DNA of 64,000 nucleotides, taken from Candidatus Magnetocorallium paracelense. GTDB lineage: Bacteria > Nitrospirota > Thermodesulfovibrionia > Thermodesulfovibrionales > Magnetobacteriaceae. Shown piece by piece: positions 36,711 through 44,898 of this stretch. The stretch covers positions 1-64,000 of the forward strand of contig JAREWP010000024.1 in NCBI GenBank assembly GCA_029001845.1, in the 5' to 3' direction. The translations under genes and the position numbers were made by a program. Positions within the stretch are counted from its first letter, which is position 1. Each line of letters starts with the position of its first letter. The notes under the pieces were generated by a model that saw only the letters and a program-made list of their open reading frames with translations, made no database searches and was not told the origin of the DNA.

Positions 36711-38220
36711 CAATCTCCAATTGCCCGGCAATGTCGAAATAACGCTGCATAAGGGCGATATTGTTTGTGGTATATTGTTTATCGTCAGACGGTAGCAGTT
36801 TGCTGTCCAGGTATTTTATTTGACCGGAATCCCATCCCGTTAATTTTGCGAGTTTCTCAACGGGCAGACTTTTGCCTTTATCATCAAGAATGCTTAGGAA
36901 TTGATTTTGAGTATCTTGGTATTTTTGAACGATCTCTTTTAACCGACAGATGGTTTTTATGCTGTTTAATGAAAAAGCGGGCTTAGTCCTCTCCGGTTGA
37001 TAATCATCTTTAAAATGTTCAACCTCTGTATGTGAAAGCTTTAAAACAGTAAACAGTTCCGCAGCCTGCTGCAATCTTTGAAGGTTTTCCTCGCTAAAGG
37101 TTTGAGGTTCAAGGCGTAAGCATCCCCACTCTTTTAATACTATCGCCAATTGAGGCGTAGTATGATATAAGGCGGCAAGATGGTGGAGGAAGGTTGTTTG
37201 TTGCAGATCGTATGTGCGATTAATGGTTGAGCAGACATTGTCTTTTAGGTTTTCGGCAAAGGTTTTGCAACTTTCGCTGTTTTTTGTCAGGTCTAAAACT
37301 TTAAGAGGACAATGCTTATTATTAATAACAGTCACAATGGAACTTATTATTAAAGCTTCACAATCAGTTGCCTTCGCTTTCTTTTCTATTATGGAATCAG
37401 CACTAATATAATTGTTTTTCTTTAAGTTTTTATCAATTTCGTCTGATATTTCCCGGATATAGTTTATTGCTTTTGAAAGAACCTGCTCTCTATCTCCTTT
37501 TTTGAATTTGTTTGTTGTTTTCTGAGCATTCACAAAAATGGTGAACTCCTGCTGAAGTTTACTTTTTATATCATTAAACAAATCATGCTTCGTTAATAAT
37601 GTTCTGTCGACTGCTATATCGAGCTCATTGCTAAAGTTTTTTATGGCGTCTTCCCCTATAATTGAATTCCCTATTGCGGGGTCGTCGCTTGTTCCTGTCG
37701 TGATAAACTGTAGCTGATACAATGAAAAAGGGGCGTTTTTTATCCACTTTGAGAAATCGATCAATTTTTCCAAAGCGGTTTTCGCCATGGCTCCTTTTGT
37801 GCTGATCAGAGATTTGGTTATATCTTCAAGGCCAGCGGCAACCAGGGCCTCATTGATACTCATCCCTGTCAACCTGGGAAGCATGCTCAATCTATATAAG
37901 ACGGCAAGGTTTTGTTGGGTTAGGGCAAAATCACTTATACAAATAGTCTTTATATATGTATGTGGTTTTCTATTAGATCCCACAGAAGGAGTCCAATGTT
38001 TTCCTGTTTCTTGAAACCAAAGGCCATTATCCGTACCTGCATAAACGGTATTACAGGTGCTGTTTATACTGTTAATTTCACTAAATTTGGATTGTGAGAC
38101 CAAATATTTCTTATTTGGACTGCATCCATTTTCTATGGACCATAGACTTAAACTACTATAACCTCGGTGAGTGCCTAAATAAGCTACCGCCACATATACG
38201 GTATCACCGTTGGTGTTCAA
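36697..38220 (-). CDS. Tc toxin TcA N-terminal half, second fragment (after frame disruption)
   Basis: This 507-codon frame opens with propeller repeats (GDTVYVAVAYLGTH, CNTVYAGTDNGLWFQ). It continues with TcA shell sequence: LAVLYRLSMLPRLTGMSINEALVAAG, HHLAALYHTTPQLAIVLKEWG, KLAKLTGWDSGQIKYL. It has only a TTG at its 5' end and no ribosome binding site, because the real start is that of the gene at 39847. The two frames meet at an 11-base A tract (minus strand), where a net change of one base restores continuity (codons for ...KGHIICLNTNGD). It is probably untranslated unless slippage also bypasses the upstream stop. Confidence 0.75.
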   Translation of the reverse strand: MNTNGDTVYVAVAYLGTHRGYSSLSLWSIENGCSPNKKYLVSQSKFSEINSINSTCNTVYAGTDNGLWFQETGKHWTPSVGSNRKPHTYIKTICISDFALTQQNLAVLYRLSMLPRLTGMSINEALVAAGLEDITKSLISTKGAMAKTALEKLIDFSKWIKNAPFSLYQLQFITTGTSDDPAIGNSIIGEDAIKNFSNELDIAVDRTLLTKHDLFNDIKSKLQQEFTIFVNAQKTTNKFKKGDREQVLSKAINYIREISDEIDKNLKKNNYISADSIIEKKAKATDCEALIISSIVTVINNKHCPLKVLDLTKNSESCKTFAENLKDNVCSTINRTYDLQQTTFLHHLAALYHTTPQLAIVLKEWGCLRLEPQTFSEENLQRLQQAAELFTVLKLSHTEVEHFKDDYQPERTKPAFSLNSIKTICRLKEIVQKYQDTQNQFLSILDDKGKSLPVEKLAKLTGWDSGQIKYLDSKLLPSDDKQYTTNNIALMQRYFDIAGQLEIDVGK

Positions 38221-38236
38221 ACAAATGATGTGACCG

Positions 38237-38247
38237 TTTTTTTTTTT
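38237..38247 (-). repeat. homopolymer tract of 11 at the TcA frame junction
   Basis: There are eleven consecutive T on the plus strand (A on the coding strand). With ten A the upstream and downstream propeller repeats would join in frame; with eleven they do not. Homopolymers of this length are slippage-prone in replication and in sequencing, so this may be a phase-variation site or an assembly artefact. Confidence 0.7.
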
Positions 38248-38362
38248 GTTTATTCAGTGCTTGATAAATAAATTTACCGTTATCGTCTTTGCGCCAAAGT
38301 CCTTTTGATTGGGTTCCAATATAGACAGTGTTGTCGGTGCTGTTTATACATGTGATATTTTC

Positions 38363-39847
38363 TTATAGGAGATACTCAGGAAGATATTCCTGAGTAAATT
38401 CACCACCATCTTCTTTGTACCAAAGCAGCCCTTTTGTAGTTCCTATATAGAGTGTATTGCCAACACTGTATAAACAGGTAATGTTAGAAGAGTTGGGAGT
38501 AGTAATAATTGGATTTTTTCCAAATTCTTTATCTCTCGTTTGGACCCAAATATTTTGTGAATTTGCAACAAATACTGTATATGGAAGAAGAGACGCTATT
38601 CTCACAAGATTGTTCCTGCTTACCTGTAACGCAGCCTCCAGTGCATTTGTAATCTGCTCATTTTTGCCGTTTTGTGGGTTATTATTATTTGACGGAAACT
38701 CCCATTTAAGCCTGTATCCGCCTTTTGAGTTTTTCCATTGAGGCGGATTTTTTACATCCAGGTTGTCAAAAATCTGCTCAAAGAATGTTTGGCCGCTCTT
38801 TTTCCCGAAATCTTTGAGTGTGCCGATTAGGGCGCAGCATTGGTTGATGGTAAGGTTTTTTTCATCTTTGAGAGTTATCATCCAGACAAGATATGGGATG
38901 GACTTATCATTAATCCAGTCTTTCTTATTAAGTTCTTTTTTATTCGGCAGCTCATTATTAACTACTGCATAAATCGTTTGCAAGGCCCAGTCCAGATCAG
39001 TGAATGACCAGTCCAGATGATTAGCCAAACGTATAAAACGGTTGATGCGGGAAAGTCTCTCAACGGTTAAATTTGTCAAAGTGTCTTTTGAAGGATCATG
39101 GTTTAGATCAATGCCTATCGGCTTTTCCTTAGTATCTTCTGAAGGATTTATGTAAAATCCCTTGTTCAACTCATCCTTAAGCTCTTCAGCGCTTAAGTCC
39201 TCAAACAGAAGCTCCCGGAGTTGGTTGTGATTTATGTTGGAATGTAAAAGGAATGCGCTCACATTGGTAAGCGACTCTACGACTTCTTGGTTTGTTTTGA
39301 TTGTTTGGCTGTTTTCAAATCCATACCATTCAACCAGTTCAGTACCGGTTTTGTTAAGGGCTTTGCTATCGGAAATTATTATCCACTGCTCTTTTGATAT
39401 CCCCAACGCCTCAGGCGCTGTCATATCTATGCTTTTATCAAAAACCAACTCTTTCCGAAGCTTTATCAAACTTAGATTGTTTTGGGCCAGATAAGTTGTA
39501 ATTTCAGTTAGTGATTGATTGTAGGGAAAGCTTAAAGGATATTTTATGTTTTGAAATGAGCCTTCTGTTAATCTGAATGCATCAAGAATGTTTTTGTTGA
39601 CGAGAGTTAATTTTGAAACCATTTCATTGGCTTCATTGCCACCGGTATTAAGACTTTTTATATCGGGTCGTCTGCGATTAAGTGATATGGCGCCGGGTCC
39701 TAATTCAATAAACTTGTCGACTTGCCGTAACATATCATTGAGATACGCTGCGGGTGAAGTAAAAGAACGCGCCGGATCTATCGTATAATAGTCCTGAGAA
39801 CCAAAAAGAGTGTCATAACTTGGTTTCGATTGAGTGTTTGAAGGCAT
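38363..39847 (-). CDS. Tc toxin TcA N-terminal half, first fragment (TcaA/VRP1-like)
   Basis: This 494-codon frame begins YDTLFGSQDYYTIDPARSFTS (after MPSNTQSKPS) and AAYLNDMLRQVDKFIEL. This is the Salmonella virulence plasmid 28.1-kDa A (VRP1) start of TcA proteins; RRPDIKSL is another landmark. The alpha-helical shell follows (GISKEQWIIISDSKAL, LERSRINRFIRLA-like). Near residue 420 the shell is entered by propeller-type repeats (NTLYIGTTKGLLWYK), and the frame then meets TAA at 38363. In-frame sequence after the stop (ENITCINSTDNTVYIGT) continues the repeats, so the TAA is an internal stop, not the natural end. The gene would rejoin the next frame after the A tract. Divergent from the AAA ATPase gene. 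Confidence 0.82.
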   Translation of the reverse strand: MPSNTQSKPSYDTLFGSQDYYTIDPARSFTSPAAYLNDMLRQVDKFIELGPGAISLNRRRPDIKSLNTGGNEANEMVSKLTLVNKNILDAFRLTEGSFQNIKYPLSFPYNQSLTEITTYLAQNNLSLIKLRKELVFDKSIDMTAPEALGISKEQWIIISDSKALNKTGTELVEWYGFENSQTIKTNQEVVESLTNVSAFLLHSNINHNQLRELLFEDLSAEELKDELNKGFYINPSEDTKEKPIGIDLNHDPSKDTLTNLTVERLSRINRFIRLANHLDWSFTDLDWALQTIYAVVNNELPNKKELNKKDWINDKSIPYLVWMITLKDEKNLTINQCCALIGTLKDFGKKSGQTFFEQIFDNLDVKNPPQWKNSKGGYRLKWEFPSNNNNPQNGKNEQITNALEAALQVSRNNLVRIASLLPYTVFVANSQNIWVQTRDKEFGKNPIITTPNSSNITCLYSVGNTLYIGTTKGLLWYKEDGGEFTQEYLPEYLL

Positions 39848-40365
39848 TTTTATCCCCCCTCGATTGATTTGGTTTATGTATTGATGTTTTTAGAAAAGTT
39901 AATGCCGCCACACTCCTGTTTCTCCTCTGAAAAGGGGATTTTCGCGTAAGTGCATCGTACTGTGAAACCGGGTATGGTCTACTTGAATTTACGCCTGGAA
40001 AATAATAACAAGAATTTGCTTTTAAAAAGACTATAAGTGTATCAAAAATTAAAATGAAAGTCAACTATTTATTGCATTTTATCTGTTTATCCATCCCAAT
40101 TGAGCTGCTGTTATCAAAAATAAGGGACAAACGATTGACACCCTTCTCAAAATTTCGCTCAAAGCTTGATCGCAAGGAATTTTTATTTTTTCTATGCGAG
40201 TTTGCGAGCCATAAACAAAAAATGTAGCCGCAGGCTTTAGCCTGCGCGAACCGTTGGTCAGCCGAACCCGGGCGCAGGCTGAAGGCTGCAGCTACATTTA
40301 AAGACATCCGCCGAAGGCGTTATTTTAATGGAGGAAATTAAATCGGAGACGACAAGGAGTTACCT
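39848..40365. other. 518-base divergent intergenic region
   Basis: It lies between the TcA start (39847) and the AAA ATPase leader. It contains the long inverted repeat at 40219-40300 and AT-rich stretches likely to hold divergent promoters. No convincing protein was found; minus-strand frames here have poor composition. Confidence 0.4.
40219..40300. repeat. long inverted repeat (TGTAGCxGCAGGCT type)
   Basis: The left arm (AAATGTAGCCGCAGGCTTTAGCCTGCGC, about 40219-40247) and right arm (GCGCAGGCTGAAGGCTGCAGCTACATTT, about 40272-40299) are complementary at nearly every position, with a 24-base loop. The family is familiar as an intergenic hairpin in many genomes. Only one copy is in this window. 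Confidence 0.7.
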
Positions 40366-40458
40366 GTGAGTGAAGAGAAAATCATACCGATTATCAATAG
40401 GCATTTTGATAATGCTATACTAAAGCAGAAAACCAAGATATTCAATGAGGAAAGATGA
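40366..40458 (+). CDS. possible 30-residue leader peptide overlapping the AAA ATPase start
   Basis: A GTG-start frame (VSEEKIIPIINRHFDNAILK...) is preceded by AAGGAG at good spacing. Its stop overlaps the next gene's start as ATGA (40455-40458), the usual form of translational coupling. It has no homology I recognise and could be chance. It may instead serve to load ribosomes on the ATPase gene. Confidence 0.3.
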   Translation: MSEEKIIPIINRHFDNAILKQKTKIFNEER

Positions 40459-41999
40459 AAAAGTTTTTTAATACCGCCGGCCCCTGTCAATCGGATATTC
40501 ATTATATGGTAAACCCTCTCACAAGGCTCAAAGGTATTTATGAACTTATAGAGGGACGGAGTTACTTTATAATCCACGCCCCCAGGCAGACCGGTAAGAC
40601 GACCTATCTTTACGCCTTAATGGATAAATTAAATAGTGAAGGAAAGTATACGACATTACAGGTTAATATCCAGCCTGCCGCCAGCGGATTGGACCAACAC
40701 GATGCAATGCGTATTGCAGCGGGCTCTGTTTATCAACAGGCCAGGATGTTTCTGCCGGAGTCGGAAAGGCCGGATCGGGTAACGGATCGTACCGTAGAGC
40801 ATGGTTTGAAGGGTTATCTTGAAATCTGGTCAATAAAAAATCCAAAGCCTATCGTCCTGTTTATAGACGAAGCAGACTCTCTGATGGACGATATGTTTCT
40901 CATCCTGTTGAGACAGTTAAGAGCAGGGTTTGAAACACGGCCGACCGGCTTTCCTCAATCCCTTGCCCTTGTAGGTTTAAGAGATGTTCGTGATTATAAA
41001 ATTCGTACAGGAACCGAAAGAGACGGTCCGGGCGGAGGCTCTCCCTTTAATATAAAAACAGACTCTCTTTTTATGACGGGTTTCACCTTTGACGAAGTCG
41101 AAACGCTCCTGAATGAACATACTCAATATACAGGGCAGGTATTTGACAAAGAGGCAACAGATGAGATATTCCGTTTGACTCAAGGCCAGCCGTGGCTTAC
41201 TAATGCATTGGCCAATCAAATAGTCGCCAGGCTGCTTGACAACGATCACACCAAAATCATTACTTTAAAAGAAGTTACTCAGGCAAGGGAAGAGCTGATT
41301 CAGCGCAGGGATACTCACCTGGACAGTCTTATCGATAAATTAAGGGAACCATCAGTCAAAGCAGTGGCAGAGGCTGTTATTGCAGGCAATGTGCCGGATT
41401 TCGACAATTTAAATGACGCGATTGCTTATACAAGAGACTTGGGGCTAATAGCGCCAAATGCGCCTGTAAGGTTTGCAAACCCCATATATCGGGAGATCGT
41501 ACCGCGAGTATTGAGTTTTGGATTCCATGAAATGCTCCCACAGGAAATGGTAGAGCCACAGTGGTATATAAAGGAAGGCAAATTGGATATAGAAGCTCTG
41601 TTAAAAGCTTTTCAGAGATTTTACAGACGTAATTCGGAAGCGTGGTTGGAAAAGTATAGTTTTAAAGAGACCGGCAGACAACTGTTGTTGATGGCTTTTT
41701 TGCAGAGGATTATAAATGCCGGAGGGCGGGTGGAAAGAGAAATGGCTGCCGGCAACGGCCGATGCGACCTGATGATAGAATACGGAGAGGAACGTCATGT
41801 AATAGAATTAAAGTTGTACAAAGACAGTTATACAAGAGAAGACGGACTGGAGCAAATCGCAGGGTATTTGGGCAGGCTGGATCTGGATAAGGGGTATTTG
41901 ATTATATTTGAAACCAGAAAGACGATATTGTGGGAAGATCGAATCTACTGGGAGAGTGAAAAAATGAAAGGAAAAGATATAATTGTAGTGGGAATGTAA
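40455..41999 (+). CDS. AAA-like ATPase with C-terminal PD-(D/E)XK nuclease-like domain
   Basis: This 514-residue protein has a Walker A HAPRQTGKTTYLYAL (about residues 36-50), Walker B IVLFIDEADSLMDD (about 135-148) and the arginine-rich sensor region of the AAA_14-type 'ATP-binding protein' group (GLRDVRDYKIRTG). A helical/winged region (TQGQPWLTNALANQIVAR) follows, with a C-terminal domain having GRCDLMIEYGEERHVIELKLYKD, which fits the D-x-E-x-K nuclease signature. Such proteins are common, often multi-copy and mobile in anaerobes, and are suspected of defence or transposon-related roles. The start ATG has GAGGAAAG before it. It is not adjacent to any known defence gene. Confidence 0.8.
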   Translation: MKKFFNTAGPCQSDIHYMVNPLTRLKGIYELIEGRSYFIIHAPRQTGKTTYLYALMDKLNSEGKYTTLQVNIQPAASGLDQHDAMRIAAGSVYQQARMFLPESERPDRVTDRTVEHGLKGYLEIWSIKNPKPIVLFIDEADSLMDDMFLILLRQLRAGFETRPTGFPQSLALVGLRDVRDYKIRTGTERDGPGGGSPFNIKTDSLFMTGFTFDEVETLLNEHTQYTGQVFDKEATDEIFRLTQGQPWLTNALANQIVARLLDNDHTKIITLKEVTQAREELIQRRDTHLDSLIDKLREPSVKAVAEAVIAGNVPDFDNLNDAIAYTRDLGLIAPNAPVRFANPIYREIVPRVLSFGFHEMLPQEMVEPQWYIKEGKLDIEALLKAFQRFYRRNSEAWLEKYSFKETGRQLLLMAFLQRIINAGGRVEREMAAGNGRCDLMIEYGEERHVIELKLYKDSYTREDGLEQIAGYLGRLDLDKGYLIIFETRKTILWEDRIYWESEKMKGKDIIVVGM

Positions 42000-42029
42000 G
42001 ATGGAAGGCCGGTCTCAATTGATAAATCG

Positions 42030-43340
42030 GTGAAATTTTCGTTTCGAACATTTAGAATGGATAAAGTTTTTCGAAAAATAATCTGTTCAGGTATTCTCTT
42101 TTTTTCTCTCTTTGGTTATGCCAACCATTTGGAAGGAGTCGAAATTTCCATCTCCTGCGGTGCTGTCGGGAGGGAGCTAGAGATTTGTAGAAGCGGCGTT
42201 GAAGCGTGGGCTGCAATGACAGAGCACAGGGTAAAGGTCGTTTCAACGCCGAACTCATCAACAGAGAGGTTTGCCCTGTACCGGCAACTGCTTTCCGTGA
42301 AGAGTCCTGATATCGATATATTACAGATCGATATCGTTTGGCCCGGTATGCTTGGCGCTCATTTTGAAGATATTTCGAAATATATTGAAAAGGACATCCT
42401 GCAGCAACACTTTCCTTCCATTATCGAGGCGAATCGTGTAAAGGACCGTCTTGTCGCCGCGCCCTGGTTTACTGACGTCGGTATTCTCTACTATCGAAGC
42501 GACCTGTTGAAAAAATACAACCGGCCTGTTCCGACAACCTGGGAAGAGCTGGAAAGGACAGCCCGAGATATCCGGGAGGCTGAACGGAAATCGGGGAATA
42601 AAAATATCTGGGGCTTTGTATGGCAGGGACGTGCATATGAGGGCTTGACCTGTAACGCCCTTGAGTGGATATACAGTTACGGCGGAGGGACTATTGTGGC
42701 TGAGAACGGGAGCATTACCATTAATAATTCGAAAGCTGCAAAGTCGATCGCTGCGGCGGCGAAATGGATAGGTACAATCTCTCCTTCAGGCGTATTAAAT
42801 TATACAGAGGAAGAAGCTCGCAGTATCTTCCAGTCGGGAAATGCCGTTTTCATGCGCAACTGGCCCTATGCCTGGGCCCTTGCACAGAGTGAGACAAGTC
42901 CGGTTAAAGGAAAGATCGGTATTGCAGCACTCCCAAAGGGCGGAAGGGACGGATTCCATACAGGTGCTTTGGGCGGTTGGCAGCTTGCCATTTCTAAATA
43001 TTCGGAACATAAAGAAATCGCCGCCCGGTTGATTGCATATCTGACAAGTTCGGAGGAACAAAAGAGACGGGCAATAAAAGGCGCATTCAATCCGACAATC
43101 ACCTCGCTCTATCAGGATAAGGATGTCCTTGCAGCCAATCCCTTTTTCAGTGACCTGCACCGGGCATTTTCCAGTGTTGTCGCCCGCCCCTCAATGGTTA
43201 CCGGAAAAAGATATAACAGAGTCAGCAGTGAATTCTACAACTCCGTACACAGAGTGCTGTCCGGTAAAAAAGAGCCGAAAGCGATTCTCAGGGAACTGGA
43301 AAAAAAACTGAAGAGAATAAGCCAAAATGAAAAATGGTAA
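42030..43340 (+). CDS. sugar ABC transporter substrate-binding protein (ThuE/LpqY-like)
   Basis: This 436-residue periplasmic binding protein belongs to family 1 (maltose/trehalose type). It has an N-terminal signal (hydrophobic ICSGILFFSLFGYANHL). Landmarks are DILQIDIVWPGMLGAHFEDIS, APWFTDVGILYYRSDLLKKY, PTTWEELERTARDI, FVWQGRAYEGLTCNALEW and FMRNWPYAWALAQSE, which are typical of ThuE-like trehalose/maltose binders. A GTG start at 42030 or the ATG at 42057 are both possible; neither has a strong ribosome binding site. It lies 12 bases upstream of the permease gene, forming an operon, but the second permease and ATPase are missing. Confidence 0.87.
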   Translation: MKFSFRTFRMDKVFRKIICSGILFFSLFGYANHLEGVEISISCGAVGRELEICRSGVEAWAAMTEHRVKVVSTPNSSTERFALYRQLLSVKSPDIDILQIDIVWPGMLGAHFEDISKYIEKDILQQHFPSIIEANRVKDRLVAAPWFTDVGILYYRSDLLKKYNRPVPTTWEELERTARDIREAERKSGNKNIWGFVWQGRAYEGLTCNALEWIYSYGGGTIVAENGSITINNSKAAKSIAAAAKWIGTISPSGVLNYTEEEARSIFQSGNAVFMRNWPYAWALAQSETSPVKGKIGIAALPKGGRDGFHTGALGGWQLAISKYSEHKEIAARLIAYLTSSEEQKRRAIKGAFNPTITSLYQDKDVLAANPFFSDLHRAFSSVVARPSMVTGKRYNRVSSEFYNSVHRVLSGKKEPKAILRELEKKLKRISQNEKW

Positions 43341-43352
43341 AGGGGTGAACTT

Positions 43353-44261
43353 ATGGTTTTAAAGCCCTTTCTGCGGGCGTGGTTATTTCTCTTACCTGCT
43401 CTGTTCGTTCTTTTTTTTACAGCCGGCTGGCCCCTGATGCACAGTATATGGCTGAGTCTTACAGACGCCGAATTTTCAAATGCATGGGATGCAAATTTTA
43501 TTGGTTTTGGCAATTATCTCTCTTTTTATGACGGAGAGTGGACCGGTTTACTTGTTGACAAGGTCTGGTGGAGGTCCGTATGGAATACGGTTATATTTAC
43601 GGTTGTGTCCGTATTATTTGAAACCATTCTTGGTTTGATTATTGCGTTGGTCCTCCATACGCATTTTCATGGTCGCGGCTTTCTGAGAGCGGCTGTTATG
43701 GTCCCCTGGGCGATACCGACAATTGTCTCCGCCCAGATGTGGGCTTGGATGTATAACGATCAGTACGGGGTCATCAACGATCTTTTGATAATGCTGGGAA
43801 TCATAGCCGAGCCGGTAGCATGGACAGCGACTCCCGATTTTCCCATGGCAGCGGTTATATTCACAGATGTGTGGAAGACTACCCCCTTTATAACATTACT
43901 CATTCTCTCTGCTTTGCAGATGTTGCCAACTGAGTGTTATGAGGTTGCAAAAATAGACGGGATCCATCCGGTGAGAGTATTTTTCAGAGTTACTCTGCCC
44001 TTGATAAAGCCCGCTGTCATTGTCGCTGTGATTTTCAGGACTCTTGACGCCATGAGGGTGTTCGATCTTATTTATGTCCTTACATCGAACAGTGAAGATA
44101 CAATGTCTATGTCCATGTTTGCGCGTCGATATCTCGTGGATTTTCAGGAAACAGGTTACGGTTCCGCCGCATCGACCATGCTCTTTGCAGTTATCGCTTT
44201 TTTTACGGTTCTCTTCCTCATGAGTACACAGGCAAAATATGAACCTAAAAAAAGCATTTAG
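43353..44261 (+). CDS. sugar ABC transporter permease (ThuF/MalF-like)
   Basis: This 302-residue inner-membrane permease has six predicted spans and the EAA loop DLCYEVAKIDG-like segment (ECYEVAKIDGIHPVRVFFRVTLPLI, split: ECYEVAKIDG followed by PVRVFFRVTLP), which contacts the ATPase. It begins FLRAWLFLLPALFVLFF. The ribosome binding site is GGGGTG. The last codons (K-S-I-stop) lie inside the first bases of a dispersed repeat (44245-44367), so the native end may have been altered slightly by the repeat. No MalG/ThuG or ATPase gene follows, so import would need partners from elsewhere. Confidence 0.87.
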   Translation: MVLKPFLRAWLFLLPALFVLFFTAGWPLMHSIWLSLTDAEFSNAWDANFIGFGNYLSFYDGEWTGLLVDKVWWRSVWNTVIFTVVSVLFETILGLIIALVLHTHFHGRGFLRAAVMVPWAIPTIVSAQMWAWMYNDQYGVINDLLIMLGIIAEPVAWTATPDFPMAAVIFTDVWKTTPFITLLILSALQMLPTECYEVAKIDGIHPVRVFFRVTLPLIKPAVIVAVIFRTLDAMRVFDLIYVLTSNSEDTMSMSMFARRYLVDFQETGYGSAASTMLFAVIAFFTVLFLMSTQAKYEPKKSI

Positions 44262-44367
44262 CTGTCAGCCATCATCTGTCAGCTTTTAATTGCAATACTT
44301 TATGGTTCAAAACCATTCACCTGTCAGGTGAAGCTTATTATTGGCATAACATCAATACTTTCCTTAG
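44245..44367 (+). repeat. dispersed AGCTGTCAGC repeat, copy 3 (right end missing)
   Basis: It is nearly identical to copy 1 from AAAAAAAGCATTTAGCTGTCAGC through TATTATTGGCATAACATCAATACTTTCC. It then diverges into CTTAGGGTCTGCGC, so it lacks the terminal GCTGACCGCTGATAGC block. Its first bases supply the permease stop codon. The break coincides with what looks like the edge of insertion sequence debris. Confidence 0.75.
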
Positions 44368-44629
44368 GGTCTGCGCAAAAATAACTTATAAAAACGGGTT
44401 GTATATTTCAACTCCATTTATCACCTGCCCGTTAGATCTTCACTATATAGGCCCCGTCCCATAATTAGGATTTCACGGCGTATTTTCCGCTATAATTCAT
44501 CAGCGTGGCTGACAATATCGTTTTTAATGGCTCGCCTCTGTTAAATGTGAATAAATTTTTCTTATTAATGCAAGAGAACGACGAAATTATATTATCGATC
44601 ATGTGTATTGACTTTAAAATCTGTTGAAG

Positions 44630-44757
44630 CTACACTGCTTTTTGATATTCAGCTTCCGGCTTTTCAGCCATGAAGCCGGCCAGAACCCATAAGTTATGAG
44701 CCAAAATACACCAGGCAACCCCTCTCTCTTGAGGCAAATCCTTTATTCCTCAAAGGT
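44630..44757 (-). pseudogene. transposase C-terminal remnant
   Basis: The minus strand encodes GIKDLPQERGVAWCILAHNL followed by WVLAGFMAEKPE before a stop. This is the conserved C-terminal helix pattern (LAHNLWVLA) of DDE transposases of the ISNCY/IS1182-like type. A stop codon lies directly upstream in frame, so only about 40 codons survive. The flanks from about 44368 to 44630 probably belong to the same dead element. It might be related to the truncated transposase at 16.2-17.6 kb, which lacks its C-terminus. Confidence 0.5.
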
Positions 44758-44840
44758 ACAGGTATAGTAAAAGCAGAGGCTCCGGAGATAAAAGGAAACA
44801 ATCCCGGAGCCTTGAGAAAGCAGGATAATGAGGAAGTTGA

Positions 44841-44890
44841 GGTAGTCACAATCTGCCAACACAACTCGTGACTACCCCGACTTTTTTTTT
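44841..44890 (+). terminator. rho-independent terminator
   Basis: GGTAGTCAC (44841-44849) pairs with GTGACTACC (44868-44876) and is followed by CCGAC and nine T (44882-44890). It is orientated to stop plus-strand transcription coming from the transporter side. A second hairpin, AGGCTCCGG/CCGGAGCCT (44777-44812), lies just upstream. Confidence 0.65.
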
Positions 44891-44898
44891 ACAGGCGA

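Noticed and set aside
44700..44870. Plus-strand peptide ending just before the terminator (NPLFLKGTGIVKAEAPEIKG...)
   Set aside because: No start codon with a ribosome site, and it overlaps the antisense transposase remnant; kept only as a terminator call.
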